Origin: Gnetum montanum
Lineage: Eukaryota > Streptophyta > Gnetopsida > Gnetales > Gnetaceae
NCBI GenBank assembly: GCA_015680685.1
Contig: MNCI01004879.1
Location: 27,970 to 91,969 of the forward strand
DNA length: 64,000 nt
Direction of reading: 5' to 3'
The notes below the pieces were generated by a model. The model was not told the DNA's origin and searched no databases. It was given only the letters and a program-made list of their open reading frames with translations. Both the position numbers and the translations under genes were made by a program. This document shows, in pieces, positions 23,351-35,589 of the stretch; within the stretch, counting starts at the first letter, position 1, and every line of letters begins with the position of its first letter.

Positions 23351-23974
23351 TTGCTTAGCCATTACATCCCCTGTACCACAAGACACAAACACGACTCTAA
23401 CCTTCCAAATAGTGATGTCAAGATCAACCCAAAACAAGGGGAGGTCACACACGCACCGTTGAATATTAGTGTAAGCATCGAAAAATACACAACACGTAGA
23501 GTACACATCAATGATGGTGCAGCAGAAAACATTGTCGCATACTCCATCGTCGAACGACTAGGCCTAACACACAACATTCAATCGACTGAAATCGAGTCTC
23601 TAAACTTCTTCGATGGAGCATGCGTAGCCATTAAAGGCACAATCCACATCACCTTCTTGATAGGGGATCACCACCCCATGTTTGCAAACTTTACAGTCAT
23701 CGACAAGATGCCAGATTTCAACATGATTCTAGGTAGGCCTTGGCTAGCCCAACTAAGGATCATCTCCTCTCCCATCCACCAAGAAATCCACCTTCCATAC
23801 GAGGGTGGTCAAGTTATCATCCATGGTGATAATGTCACCTCTTCAACTATTCATGACATAGGCATGGTGAAAGCTTTAGAAGAAGAGTTTCTTGGTGGCC
23901 TCCACTTTCCATACATTTTGACTTTTGTTTGCATTGCACTAGCCTATGCATTTACATTTTTCTCGTTCACTTAG
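23351..23974 (+). pseudogene. Element C aspartic protease-like frame
   Basis: A 207-residue open frame, the longest retroelement frame in the window. From about residue 55 it reads as a retropepsin: HINDGAAENIVAYSIVERLG, where the family has D-S/T-G-A/S, so the catalytic Asp is present. A central region with HITFLIGDHHPMFANFTVID follows, then FNMILGRPWLAQL, the family's ILGRPWL motif. The start at 23351 may be too far upstream because the first 35 residues lack similarity. No RT follows. It could still make a small protease, but the gag that would be its substrate is broken. Confidence 0.85.
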
Positions 23975-24342
23975 ATCACACATTTTGCTTTGTTTACATA
24001 TTCATCAACTTAGTTCACATATTGCAAGAAGAAAAAAAAAACATAAAACTACAAAAACATGGCCCAAAAAGGCCTTAAACTAGCCTACAGCCCAGAACGG
24101 CCTAAAACTATCACTTTTTGCATTGCCTTTCTTTCATTCATACATTTTAACTCTATTTACGATAGGTATTTCTTGATGTTGTTTTCTTTCTAGTTGATTT
24201 TTGCAGGATCTTGCAGATACACAACATGATCATGCATGCAGCATCACACCTTACACAAGTAAGGTAAGCATCAGTCCGCTATGACTATAAATTGGCACAG
24301 CTCCTCCTTGAGTCATGACGTTAAACTAGCACAATAGCTGGT

Positions 24343-25204
24343 CCTGGCACTATGACTATAAACTGGCATAGAAAGTCCTAGCATCATGACTTAAAACTGA
24401 TACCACAGAAAAGTCTTGGCATCATGACTTAAAACTGATACCACAGAACAATCCTGGCATCATGACTTAAAACTGATACCACAAAATAGTCCTGACATTA
24501 TGACTTAAAACTAATATCACAGAACAGTCCTGGCATCATGAATTAAAACTGATACCACAGAAAATTCCTAGCATCATGACATAAAACTGATACTACAGAA
24601 AAGTCCTAGCATCATGACTTAAAACTGATACCACAGAAGAGTTCTGTCATCATGACTTAAAACTGATACCACAGAAAAGTCCTGGCATCATGACTTAAAA
24701 CTAATACCATAGAATAGTCCTAGCATCATGACTTAAAACTAATACCATGGAACAGTCCTGGCATCATGACTTAAAACTGATATCACAGAAAAGTCCTGGC
24801 ATTATGACTTAAAACTGATACCTCAAAATAGTCCTGGCATCATGACTTAAAACTGATACCATAGAACAGTCTTGGCATCATGACTTAAAACTGATACCAT
24901 AGAAAAGTCCTAGCATCATGAATTAAAACTGATACCACAAAACAGTCCTGGAATCATGACTTAAAATTGATACCACAAAATAGTCCTGGCATCATGACTT
25001 AAAACTGATACCACAAAACAGTCATGGCATCATTACTTAAACTGATACCATAGAATAGTCTTGGCATCATGACTTAAAACTGATACCACAGAATGGTCCT
25101 AGCATCATGACTTAAAACTAATGCCACAGAATAGTCCTGGGGCCATGACTTGAAACTGGTACCGCAGAATGTCCTGGAGTCATGAAAATAAACTCACACC
25201 ACAG
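24343..25204 (+). repeat. 38-bp minisatellite inside element C
   Basis: About 22 head-to-tail units of 38 bp with core GGCATCATGACTTAAAACTG followed by ATACCACAGAA. Units differ from each other at about 2-6 positions, mostly G/A and C/T. Edge units on both sides (about 24260-24342 and 25205-25460) keep only ATGACTATAAACTGG-like words. The unit length is not a multiple of three and every frame has stops, so it is not coding. Confidence 0.95.
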
Positions 25205-25460
25205 AGCTCTATCCGATATGACACTAAAATGCCACATTTGTTTGGCATGACATGAAACTAGCATCTAGAGTCCACTAAGACTATAAACTAGTTTGCCTCT
25301 TCATAGTCTGCTATGTCTATAAACTAGCAACACACCTTCTGCTATGACTATAAACTAGCAATGCACCATTTGCTACGATGCTAAATTAGCACCATCCAAA
25401 GGGTTATGATGTGAAATTAACCCGCAACAATCTGCTAAGACTATAAACTGGTGACATCAT

Positions 25461-26650
25461 CGATGACCAGGCAATACTTGAAAAGATGTGCAACTGCAAT
25501 CAGCTATACCTGTTCCATAGAAGACTTGCTACATAATCTATTCCATGGACCCTAATGAGACTAATGTTGTTCATGATTCTATTTACTTTGAAATTGCACA
25601 TGGTGGCTCTATCTCCTTGTTTGTTTTCAAGTTTGAAATGCTTAGCTAATCATTTCATTTGTGGTTTTTCTTGTCTTCTTGGAGTTGTGTTTGCAAGATG
25701 ACACACCTGAGGTGTTCGTGCATAGATGCACTTCATCATGATGACAAGGTATCACATTCTTCCTAACGCCCACAACTGGGTTAATTAATCCATTTATAAG
25801 TACATTCCTGACTCTTGATACATTCCCTATTTCCCCATCATACCCCCTTATCCTATTCAATTACCTCCACTTGATACATTCCATTCACCTCAAAGCTCTT
25901 GATACATTATTGAACACTGTGACTCTCTAAGCAGTTGCAATGCAAAAAATAGTGCACGATGCATGACACAAAATGCAAGTGCTCGAACACGAGCACGACA
26001 CTAAAACCAAGCTCTTTTAAAAAGACCAAAGAGAAAAAGAAAAGTAAAAGAAAAAGAAAAACAAAACAAAGCAAAAACAAAAGAAAAGAAGAAACAAACA
26101 AAAAGAGCAAAATGAATGGAAAAGGTCTTCATGACCCCATTGACATCATAAACTAAATACTATTGGCTATTTTCATATAAGCCCCAGGCGAGAAGGCAAT
26201 TGTCTTGGAAAACAGTTACACTCGAGTCTCAAATGATCATGTTGCACATCATCACGTGGCTCTGGCTATTTACAATAGGCCTCATAAACACTCTATAAGA
26301 GTCCCATTTCTCCAAAGAACGCACCTCTTTGTATCTTGGCTCCAAGTCTACTGAACACTGGCTATTGACAAGGACTAAAGATATAGCTCATTCATGTGAG
26401 AGCATTCCTCTCCCACAATTTTGGCAGCAATTATAACCCTTGATCAACTCTTGGCTTCCCTTGGTTACAACCAATCCCCTTGCATCTTGAACTACATTCC
26501 CTCAATCTCATGTACTTTTGAAAATGGTGAGATGACATCCAGCCAAGGGCCAACGGATAATGCTTGGTACTTGGTTGTTCATGGTGTTTTGCACTTCTTT
26601 GTCAATGCCTCTCGAGTGGATTCCCCCAGACATCAACAAAGAGGGACCAA
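25461..26650 (+). other. Element C 3' internal sequence
   Basis: No recognisable domain. A Lys-rich low-complexity stretch lies at 26020-26115 (AAAG/AAAC runs). The last bases before the right LTR (AACAAAGAGGGACCAA, 26635-26650) are purine-rich and fit a PPT. Confidence 0.6.
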
Positions 26651-28100
26651 TGAAACACCACTAATTCTGACCTAACACTTTGAAGCAATAATGACTCACA
26701 CTTGAGATTTCGGAGGCAAAATTTTGGAGAACACACGCTGGCTTTTCCTGGAAACTCATGCTAGTTTGCAATTTTCTCAGTCACGCTGAGGTCATGCTAG
26801 CAGCATGAGTACAGCATGACTGAATATGACAGACCCAAAACCAAGTGAGAATGATATGATTTCCATGGTGTAATCCATCCTTGAATGCCACTAATATCTA
26901 CTCCAAGTTTCAGCATTCTGGAATTCAAATTTGGAGACAAATTGTTCACATTTCCTCACACATGCTATCACGCACGTTGAGGTCATGCTAGCAGTGTGAG
27001 TGTAGCGTGCATAACTTTCAAGGCCCAAAATTAAGTCAAAATGATCTAGTTTTCAAAGTGCAAGTCATCATCGAGACTCATTATTTACAACTTCAAACTA
27101 TAGCCTCTAGAATTCCAAAAAAAATTGCAAGTTTTTGCAGGTCACACTGCACTCACGCTGCCAACGTGAGTCTAGCGTGACCTATCCAAAAGTGGTTCAA
27201 ACAAGGCATTTTCAAGCTCAATTTGTGATCATTCTTAAGGGTAATCTCCACACTTCAAGAATCAGGCTTCAAAATTCATATTTTGGTTTAAAATTTTTCA
27301 TTTTACCTCACTCATGTTGAGGTCACGCTCAAGTCACGCTGGTAGCATGAGTGTAGTGTGAGTGTAGCGTGAGTGTAGCATGCACACGCTGAGGACATGT
27401 TGGTACAAAATCAACTCACACTGGAAGTCCTGATCAAGAAAAAACACCTCAAACAGCCATAGAACCACTCAAATCAACATCCTGCAACAGTCAAGTCAGA
27501 GATCCAGAAGTTTCAAGTGAGCCAAAGTCATAATCTCTTGTTGTACAGTGTCATTTCATTGTAAATCTTCATCATGCTCATATGGGCATATGCTAGCTTG
27601 CATAAGCAAACACATGTTGTAAGATACAGTGCACTTGGTCAAGAACGTAGCTTGCCCACACACGTCCAACTCACATATAGTTGTCAATCAGATACATGTC
27701 ACTAGATATGCTTTCCTCTTCTCTCCCAGCCATTGATTCCATTCTTGAATTCTGCACCTGAGCCCGGCCTAGCCCTATAAATACCTTGTCCATTCACATA
27801 AACCAGGGTTGGTAATTTTGAAGGTTTATGACTTAAGAAACTCACACCAAAAATCCTTGGGTGCTTGGGCACACTTGACTCTCAGCATTCAAGCACTTCT
27901 GAAACACATCATGTCACCCGAGGGCTTGGTGCTTAACCTTCCATCCACACGTGCAGCTACGCTTTCACCAATGCACATCTTTTCTAAGCAATACAATATA
28001 GTTCATTTTTCTAGCCATTAGTTTGTTTGCTTTGTTTTATGTTTAGTTTACATTTCGATTATGATACCAATTCAGCGTGTGTTTCTGTTTACATTTCATA
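26651..28100 (+). repeat. Element C 3' LTR, right end deleted
   Basis: It starts TGAAACACCACTAATT and matches 18972-20428 throughout, including the four 186-bp units and the CCCTATAAATACC box (27773). It stops at 28100, where B2 gag resumes. The last roughly 230 bp present in the left copy are absent. Confidence 0.88.
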
Positions 28101-29050
28101 CTACACCATCTCATAGATGGACTGAGGCATGAAACAAGGAGAACCCTTGGAACGTATGCCCAAGGGAGATTATCAGAGCTTAGGTCTCATCAGGTTCATA
28201 GATTGCTAGAGAAATTAGCAAAGGAAGAAGGGGAGCTATGTAAGAGAGAAAATGCGGAAGAATACAACCGAGATCCTTCCCTTTGAAAAAGGGAGTGAGA
28301 TTCTGTGAGGAGAAGGAAGAATCACCACTCAAAGAGATGGTGAATAGGAAAACCTTGTCGCTCCAAAAGTTAACAACCAACGTATCAACAAAGGTAGACC
28401 AAATGTGGGACTCCTTGGATAGTAGGTTCAAAAATATTCTTAAAATCGTAGAGGAGTCTAGGGAGAAAGGTAGTGACTATGACAAAAATAAAAAGAGAGA
28501 AGTGGACCATGCACATAATAAAGGTAAGGGTAAAATGGTCATCACCAAAGAAGTTGTGGATTCTAATACGGACAATGATGGTGGATGTTAGATATGCTAA
28601 TATGACCATCCTAAGGGATATTGCCCAGTAATATCACATCTACAAGAGTCTGGGGTGTATGCACTCAACCCACGACTTAACAAACGGAAAGCACCCCAAT
28701 GATTACCTTATCCCCAAGGTAACCCAAGGTAGTTCCACCAACCTTTAACATATTATCCAAGTGGAACTCTACCACAACCTGTTGAGAAACACCAATAGTG
28801 ACAATACCCACAATCATGGAGGATGCCACCACCAAGGCAATAATACCCCTACTGGCAACTAGATCCATATGGCTACTACGTGCAATAGCCAATCTCTCCA
28901 CATGACTCTGTTGGTCACGTGAAACCGCAACATCACTCAAGCTAGGGAGTATTATAGAAGCCCTTCTCCTAGGGGATATAACCCATAGACATACCATCCT
29001 CCAAATCCATCTGCAACTCTCACACCAATAGAACCATTACCACCCACTCC
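28101..29050 (+). pseudogene. B2 gag, C-terminal part
   Basis: It resumes at the B1-equivalent position of about 9582: LRHETRRTLGTYAQGRLS, then KEEGELCKRENAEEYN. A frame change near 28283 leads to a 102-residue charged stretch (MWDSLDSRFKNILKIVEESR). It ends in a degraded copy of the zinc-knuckle-like motif (GGC, then YDHPKGYCP). A proline- and tyrosine-rich stretch follows to about 29050. Confidence 0.85.
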
Positions 29051-29105
29051 AACAATGCAAGGGGAACTCCCCACTTAACCGCAACAACACAATGCTACGA
29101 GGGTT

Positions 29106-29807
29106 GTGAATCTTCAACCCACTATTGGTTCTAACAACCATATGATGAGAATACCTTTCTTTAGAACCAACAGTCGAACCAAGCCCTCACAACCGCAAGT
29201 GGTTGGACCTTTGAACACTTCTCCATCAAATAAGGCTTCAGAGCTCCCTTCAAACCAAAAATTTAGCTCAATGCACACGGTTATGTTAACACATGTCATT
29301 ACTGACTGGATTAAAGAGGGCCACCTTCCTAGGAAATTCTTTGACCCTGGAAGCCCTCTAATCTATCTCCAAGTTGCTAGGAATGAACCATGTAAAGCTC
29401 TTCTGGACTCAAGTTCCGGAGTCAACTTAATATCACAAGAGATGTATAAAGCCTAGAATCTACCTCCATTAAAGAAGAGAAATATTTGCCTAGAGCTAGC
29501 CGACTAGTCCATCACTGTCCCCTTAGGACTGGTTGAGGACATTGTTACCACTATGTGTTGGTGGTCATATCCAATTGATTTCCTAGTGATACAAGTGAAC
29601 AACGATAAAGGGGACTTCCCAATAATAATGGGAAGGGCATGGCTAAGTACCATAAATGCATGCCTAGGAATCTGTGATGTTTCCCTGGAAATATCTAAGG
29701 AAAATAATTTTGGGAAGATCAAGAAGATGAAAGTTCCATGCATTACATATAGTGATACAGGGTGTGATTGCGTACAAGAATGTTCAGCATTGCCTACATG
29801 CAACTAG
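29106..29807 (+). pseudogene. B2 aspartic protease
   Basis: 29106-29456 carries DWIKEGHLPRKFFDPGSPLIYLQVA and the active site ALLDSSSGVNLIS, where Gly of the D-S-G triad became Ser. 29553-29807 continues with DFLVIQVNNDKGDFPIIMGRAWLST. A stop and a frame change separate the two. The remaining linker (29877-30050) breaks off after the PNINMK block, where most of pol is deleted. Confidence 0.85.
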
Positions 29808-29876
29808 TGTGCACAAGAAATTAACATACAAAAGTGCCTATATGCAGCAACCACACAACAAGAAGACACCCAGTGA

Positions 29877-30185
29877 TTGATAGTTGATCAAGAGAGCAAC
29901 TCACCAACATGCATGGAACTAATTGAGGGAATAACTCGTGCTCACATCGAGAGCATAGATACACGGGAGCAGAAGTGTCGCCAACTTCCAAACATTAACA
30001 TGAAAACATCAATTAGGAGAAGTTGGAAACCCCTAAAAATTTCAAATAAGAACTCTAATAAGAGATCACTAGTCAATGTGCAATAGACCAAACCTTACCA
30101 TGAATCTAGAATGGTCAATGCACATAATACCTCGAAGAAGGGATGACCCCGCTCATTATTTCAGATCTCCCCCTTCCAACTCAAT
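29877..30185 (+). pseudogene. B2 pol deletion junction
   Basis: The RT-upstream linker (MELIEGITRAHIESID) passes within about 60 codons directly into the integrase-tail block RSLVNVQ, which in B1 lies some 2.8 kb further on (near 14310). All of RT, RNase H and the integrase core is absent. The sequence then runs into the internal PPT at 30186. Confidence 0.85.
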
Positions 30186-30199
30186 CATGTGGGAGATGG

Positions 30200-32052
30200 C
30201 CACCTCTCCTGATCATTTGAGGCCCTCAATTCCTTTTTAAGTTTTTTGTTTTACACATTTTGTTTTAAAAATTTCTTTAAATTTTCTTGTTTTTATTTTA
30301 CAACATTGTTTATACTCTTTCATTTCTATGTGTGTTTGTTTATTTTGTTAGGTTCTTCACCTAATAAGTGCTCCTGATGGTGGTATGAACTGTATTCTAT
30401 TCATTTCCAATGTTTGGTTTTTACCTTTGAGTTATAATGTTGATACTAAGGTATGGTTCTTTTGATATAATAGGCAATGAGTCCACGTCATCCATGCATC
30501 CATGAATTCTTATGGTTTCTCTTGGCTTGGAACTGTAAAGTTCCTTTCTTAATAATAGAATTATCAACGAGTTGGTGACTGGGTATTTCTCAAACTGAGG
30601 AAGGACTCAATGATTGAAAAGGGTGTGACTTCAAGGGGATTGATGCCTTTGTGCTGGCTATTCTCTTGGGTTCTTGAATGTTTTCTTCTTGAGTTTTCCT
30701 TACCATTTCGATGTTGCTCCATTATCGGGAAGTTGAGCTAATAAAAATAATAAGTCTTTGCATGGTGTGGTTCTCATGCAAAAAAAATGGTAATTCAAAG
30801 CACACTCCTTAGATGAAATAACCATATGGACTACAAGCACTGGTTATGGAACTAAACAAACATGTTCCCTCTAACTAAGGCCCTTTCTCGCTTCCTAATT
30901 TTTCCTTCCTCGTTTCTTCAAAATGGTGGTGACCCTTTGGCAGAAGAATTTTGTTACTTCAAGTGGATTGATTGGCCAAATGTATTAATGTGAATTCACT
31001 GGATGTGGATTGTTTAAGGCTGGATTTGGAATGAGATCTACTAAGTCACATTAACCATTAATACACAAGGGGTTGTACACCACCTTGTTCTTGAGACTCC
31101 CTTCCATTCTCTTCTCCTCATCATTCCTTCTCCATTTTCCACCTCATTTCTAAGTGTATCAATAGTCTATATTTTGGTTGATGCATTCTTTTCTTTTTGG
31201 TAAATTCTTGTGGTTAAGACCTTAACTCTTGCTTCCAAATGACATTTCTTGAGCCTACGAACTCTTTGAATGTGGGATTGTCAGGGCATTAAGGCATGAG
31301 CCTACTTTGGGGAGGACCCACTGGCATTCCTACTTGGTGCATTAGTTAACTTCTTTCCCTTAAACATTTCCACAATCACTATTTATTTTGTTTTGTTCAT
31401 TTCCACCTTTGACATTCATTTTATTGGAATTGCCATTGTTTCTTTTTCTCCATCTTTCTTATCCCTTATATTCTTCCATTCTATCACTACCGGAGGTTCG
31501 CTCTTAGTCATGGGGGTCCTAGTCCAATTTTTTCAATTTTCTCCTAGCCCCTACACCTTGGGTAGTCACCAATGTTATATCTCTAGAATCTATTTAGCCA
31601 TATTACAACTCAGCCAATGGACAACACATCAAAGCAAGGTATCAATTGCATTATGATTTAGTTATCCTTGTTAATATGAAACTGTGTTGTGTGTGGAGAT
31701 GGCAATCATACAACAATGAACTGGTGCTGGAGGAAACACTTAGGATGGACTGGTGCTAGAACAGTCATGCAAGAAAAACGATTGATGGCATGGTTATGGA
31801 TGGATAATGAGAGGCATAATTTTGGCATCGACAACAACACATCTTCTTCTTTTCTCTCTCTTCTCTCTCAGCTACCAAATAAGGTTGGATGTCAAATGTG
31901 TATAGTGTTCACTCTCGTTGTCATGTATTGTAATGATGATTCATTCACGTGTCACCCCATTCACCATTAGTGTCATTCAAGTCAATAATCCCATACCTTC
32001 CCAATATTTTGTAAGAAACTCGAGGATGAGTTTTCATTCAGTCATGGGGGTA
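30200..32052 (+). other. B2 3' non-coding region and PPT
   Basis: Colinear with B1 14462-16327, including the conserved GGGCATTAAG and GGAGGACCCACT block at 31284-31322. It ends in the PPT CATGGGGGTA at 32043-32052. No supported gene. Confidence 0.75.
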
Positions 32053-32841
32053 TGATGAGCCACGATATCACATCCACCCCGCGATATTGCGTATGCGATA
32101 GTGCGACCTACCTTAATTTCTATAAATAAGAGGCAGCTTTCCTTGTTCTAGACACTTAGACTTAGACCCTTAGCTAAAATCTTGCAGTTTTACCATTCCA
32201 GAGTTAGAATAATTTCCATGTGCCCGCAGTAGGAGTCTTAAAGTGAACAGATCTTTATTCGAGCAAATTATACCTAAGCACACATTTGTGTACAGCAATA
32301 AAGACAAACTTTCTGATAAACCTTGCAGCATATAAACTAAGCTAAATAGTAATTAATTATTGTTGAATGTTTAAATGCTTTTCTAGTTAATTAATCTCTC
32401 TCAACCCTCGACTCTCCTAGTTAAGTGCACTCAATACGACCACTTTAAGCATGTGTGTAGCACTTGGTAACCCAGTAATGATTAGCTTTTGGTAATCCCA
32501 ACAGTGTTGCACTTGCAGTGTGGCAAGTGGGAATGGATACTGGTGTTAGGAACAATTAGAACATACTTAGTGAATAGTTAATGAAATTTATTCACTTAGT
32601 TCTCTTCACCTTCCCCTATTAGCATAAGACATTAAAAAGATAAAAGCTATAAAAATAATATATCTCAAGCTTACTTAACCATATAACCATGACAATACAA
32701 GTAAGTTTGGAAAGATAATGATTGATTAACCTTAAGTGTTTCATTAAGGCATGTTAGCACTTAGTTCTTGAAGTTCGACTGGATCATGCATGAACACTTG
32801 TATTCGTATGGTTGAGTGTAGGGGTACCTCGCCACTCATCA
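32053..32841 (+). repeat. B2 3' LTR
   Basis: 789 bp from TGATGAGCCACGATATC to CTCATCA, matching 17328-18087. The left edge keeps extra GATATC-like repeats missing from the B2 5' LTR. Confidence 0.92.
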
Positions 32842-32846
32842 ATGAG

Positions 32847-33010
32847 TTAAACCATATGCATTGATTTTACTAGCTCATGTGGAAAGACAATGATCATGAA
32901 AGCTAACCAATTACTGGTAAAATGACATCATCTTATCTATGGAGTTCAACCAAGATTACATGTGAACATTTGTATCTTGTATGGTTGGGTTTTTGATACT
33001 CCACCACTCA
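32847..33010 (+). repeat. Family A shared LTR, piece 3 of 3
   Basis: It resumes right after the B2 target duplication and matches the last part of the intact A LTR (42232-42396). It ends ACTCA, four bases before the A primer site. The three pieces sum to 463+245+164 = 872 bp. Confidence 0.9.
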
Positions 33011-33190
33011 TCGTTGGCACCATTGCTAGGGATAAGTTAATGTTATAATAAGTAATTAATTTTCTAAATTTTATTGTATCAGAACCTAACTCTAATCTTC
33101 ACAACCTTAATATAAAGCAAACAACACATATAATCAAAAATGATAACATGGATTCACATAATGATCAATATTACTTTCCAAGGAAAAGAA

Positions 33191-35020
33191 ATGAGTAGTG
33201 ACAAAATTGTTGATGAAGAGGACAAGGGAATGCCAATGTAGACACATATTACTTATGCTCATACTAATCCATATCATCTAGACTTTACCTTCATATTCCA
33301 TCAAGCAAAACAAATGGGATGGAGAGATATGCAAGGCAACATAGTCCTACCTCCTAAACATGTAGCATTAACATGCTACAAACTACTCTAAAGGAAATGC
33401 ACTTGGACTAGTTTCAAGAAGGGTATCATGTGACTTAACACGTGACCAAACCATATGAACCTACAAGGGAGTAGATAAAGAGAGATGTTGCTATGAAGGT
33501 CAAACATGTTCATACCAAATTAAAGTAAGCCAACACATCTATTTTCATAGAAGAGCTTGATGCTAATCAATTCATTTTGAAACAACTCCACCAAAATGAT
33601 GAGGAGCCATCAAAGACACCTATCATCAGACTAGAAGAACCTGTCAAAGGCCAACTTCACTCTACTCTAGTAAAGACACATAAGGGAATACTACTAAATC
33701 AAGAGACAAGTGAGACCCTAGGCTAATGGATCCTACTAAGTCATACAAGGAAACTCACAAGAGTCATGAAAGAAGAACCATCTAGCATCATTCTCGTACT
33801 ACCTCCTCTACTTCATCATGATCATTAGAGGACTATGATATGAGATACCACAAGTATCCAGACTTTGATAAGGAAAAGAAAAGGGCTCATGGTCATCATG
33901 ACCAATACTCAAGGTATTCTAATTCAGAAGATGAGGAGTATGAAAGAAGAAGGCACAAAGATACAAGAAAGGATCAAGAGAGGCATGAGCATAGAAGGGG
34001 TCACTGCTACTACAAAGCCTATGAACTTAATCATGATGATGAACCCCTTATGGCAACCCGAAGCATGATCAACATTTAGGAAGCATTCTATATACCAACC
34101 AGGCATGTGAGAGACAGTTGAATCAAATGGGTAGATATGAATAAAGGAGGTTATAATAGTTATCCTTAGCACCTTCAAGCATTGCACAATGCCTATGTCC
34201 TTAAAAACATAGAGAGTGAGTGGCAAAAATTGAAGTTGTTTCCTAGAATACTTATGAAGGAAGTGGAAAGCTAGTACAAGTCACTAGAACCTAAATCCAC
34301 TAGACACTAGAGTACCATGCTTGAAATATTTAATGATAAATATCAAAACTATTCACAAGTGTCAAATATAAGAAAATAAATCTAGAATTGGAAGCAAAGG
34401 ACTCACAAGACCCTTGATGCAAGAATCGGCAAATATTATTCACTATTACACAAATGCCTAGGCCATGGATTCTCATCAAAGGAACAACTAAGGCACATCA
34501 TAGATGGGAAGAGAAGCAAAACAAGAGAGACCATTGGGGTTTATGCCCAAGGAAGACTATTATAATTAACAGCCCATCAAATTCAAAGACTCATCAATCA
34601 AGTGGAAAAAGAAGAAAGAGAACTCAGAAAAAGGGAATCAACTGGAGAATACAACAAGGATCCATCTATTAGGAAAGGAGATGTATGAGTCTATGAAATC
34701 TAAGAAGAAGAAACCTTGAACCAGGTCATCAAGAAAGAAATGCTACTGATTCATAAATCTATTGCCAATGTAGCAACATAAGTAGTGAAAATGTGGGATT
34801 TAGTAGGTGAACAATGTACAACAACACTAAATATTATGGAGGAGAAAGCAAAACAATCACTCAACAAAGGTAGAGATAAAAATAAGAAAAGGGAATTTGG
34901 AAAAAAGGGAAAAGTTGCTTTAGTAGCTAGGCACTTAGACACCAACTCCACAGATGATGAAGGTTGCACCGTGTGCTAGTACGAACATCCTAAAGGATTT
35001 TGTCTAGTCATGGTATATCC
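33191..35020 (+). pseudogene. Family A gag
   Basis: From ATG 33191 (MSSDKIVDEED). The N-terminal block FTFIFHQAKQMGWRDMQGN matches B gag. A strongly basic/His stretch (33840-34079; RRRHKDTRKDQERHEHRRGH) follows. The capsid core at 34140-34380 includes NIESEWQKLKLFPRILMKE, SLEPKS and MLEIFNDKYQNYSQ. A Lys-rich tail (34785-34979) ends in the zinc-knuckle-like CTVC then EHPKGFC. Many stops interrupt it. Confidence 0.82.
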
Positions 35021-35589
35021 GTAAGAAATTAGGACATACATACTTAACCCATGATTTGTTCAAAAGAAAATGCCCAAACAGTTACCTTATCCTTTAGGCA
35101 ACTACAGATAGAAACCTCAACCAACATACTATCCTAGTGGAGCCTTGCCACAGCAATAAAAGTAGTACCATCAAAAGTGGAAGTAGCCACAATCATGGGC
35201 CATGCCACAACCTCATCAACAATATTCATATCAAAAATATAATCTATATGGATACTATGTCTAATGTCTGATCTCACTAGCAAACACACCTGTTCAAAAT
35301 CCACAATATCACCCACTGAAATACCGCCTGCTGACATCACCAAGGACTAATATAAACTTGCACATGCATCCAAGTAACTGATCTTTCAAATCCCAATCTA
35401 AATCCTTTGCCACCAGTGCCACCACCTATAATGCAAGATGAATTTCCATCACAACCATAGCAAAAGAAAGCTACAAGGGTAGTAAATGCTCTTTCTTTAT
35501 GATGAGTCCAAAGAAGGCTAGTAGAATAGAAGCCTAATCAAGATCACCTTCTCTTACAATAGATCTTTTCATCCTTGATAAGCTTCCAT

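Larger units (their letters stand above)
18972..28100 (+). mobile_element. Element C, non-autonomous gag-protease LTR retrotransposon
   Basis: Long direct terminal repeats (18972 to about 20660, and 26651-28100), a primer site at 20664, a gag-like and a protease-like frame, a 38-bp minisatellite and a purine-rich tract before the right repeat. No RT, RNase H or integrase motif is visible between 23974 and 26650. The right repeat lacks its last roughly 230 bp and no target duplication exists. The neighbouring 560 bp of B2 are missing too, so one deletion probably removed both. Confidence 0.85.
17328..32841 (+). mobile_element. B2, Ty3/gypsy deletion derivative carrying element C
   Basis: LTRs at 17328-18087 and 32053-32841, flanked by the perfect 5-bp repeat ATGAG (17323-17327 and 32842-32846). 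It spans 15.5 kb, of which 9.1 kb is inserted element C, leaving about 6.4 kb of B2. Compared with B1 it lacks the RT, RNase H and integrase core, and about 560 bp of gag at the C insertion. It lies 250 bp from B1 in the same target LTR and in the same orientation. Confidence 0.93.

Noticed and set aside
24343-25204. CRISPR-like array
   Set aside because: Units are contiguous 38-bp repeats without unique spacers, inside a plant retrotransposon. It is a minisatellite.
25907-26156. Lys-rich and hydrophobic frames on opposite strands
   Set aside because: Both derive from an AAAG/AAAC low-complexity tract inside element C and have no conserved domain.
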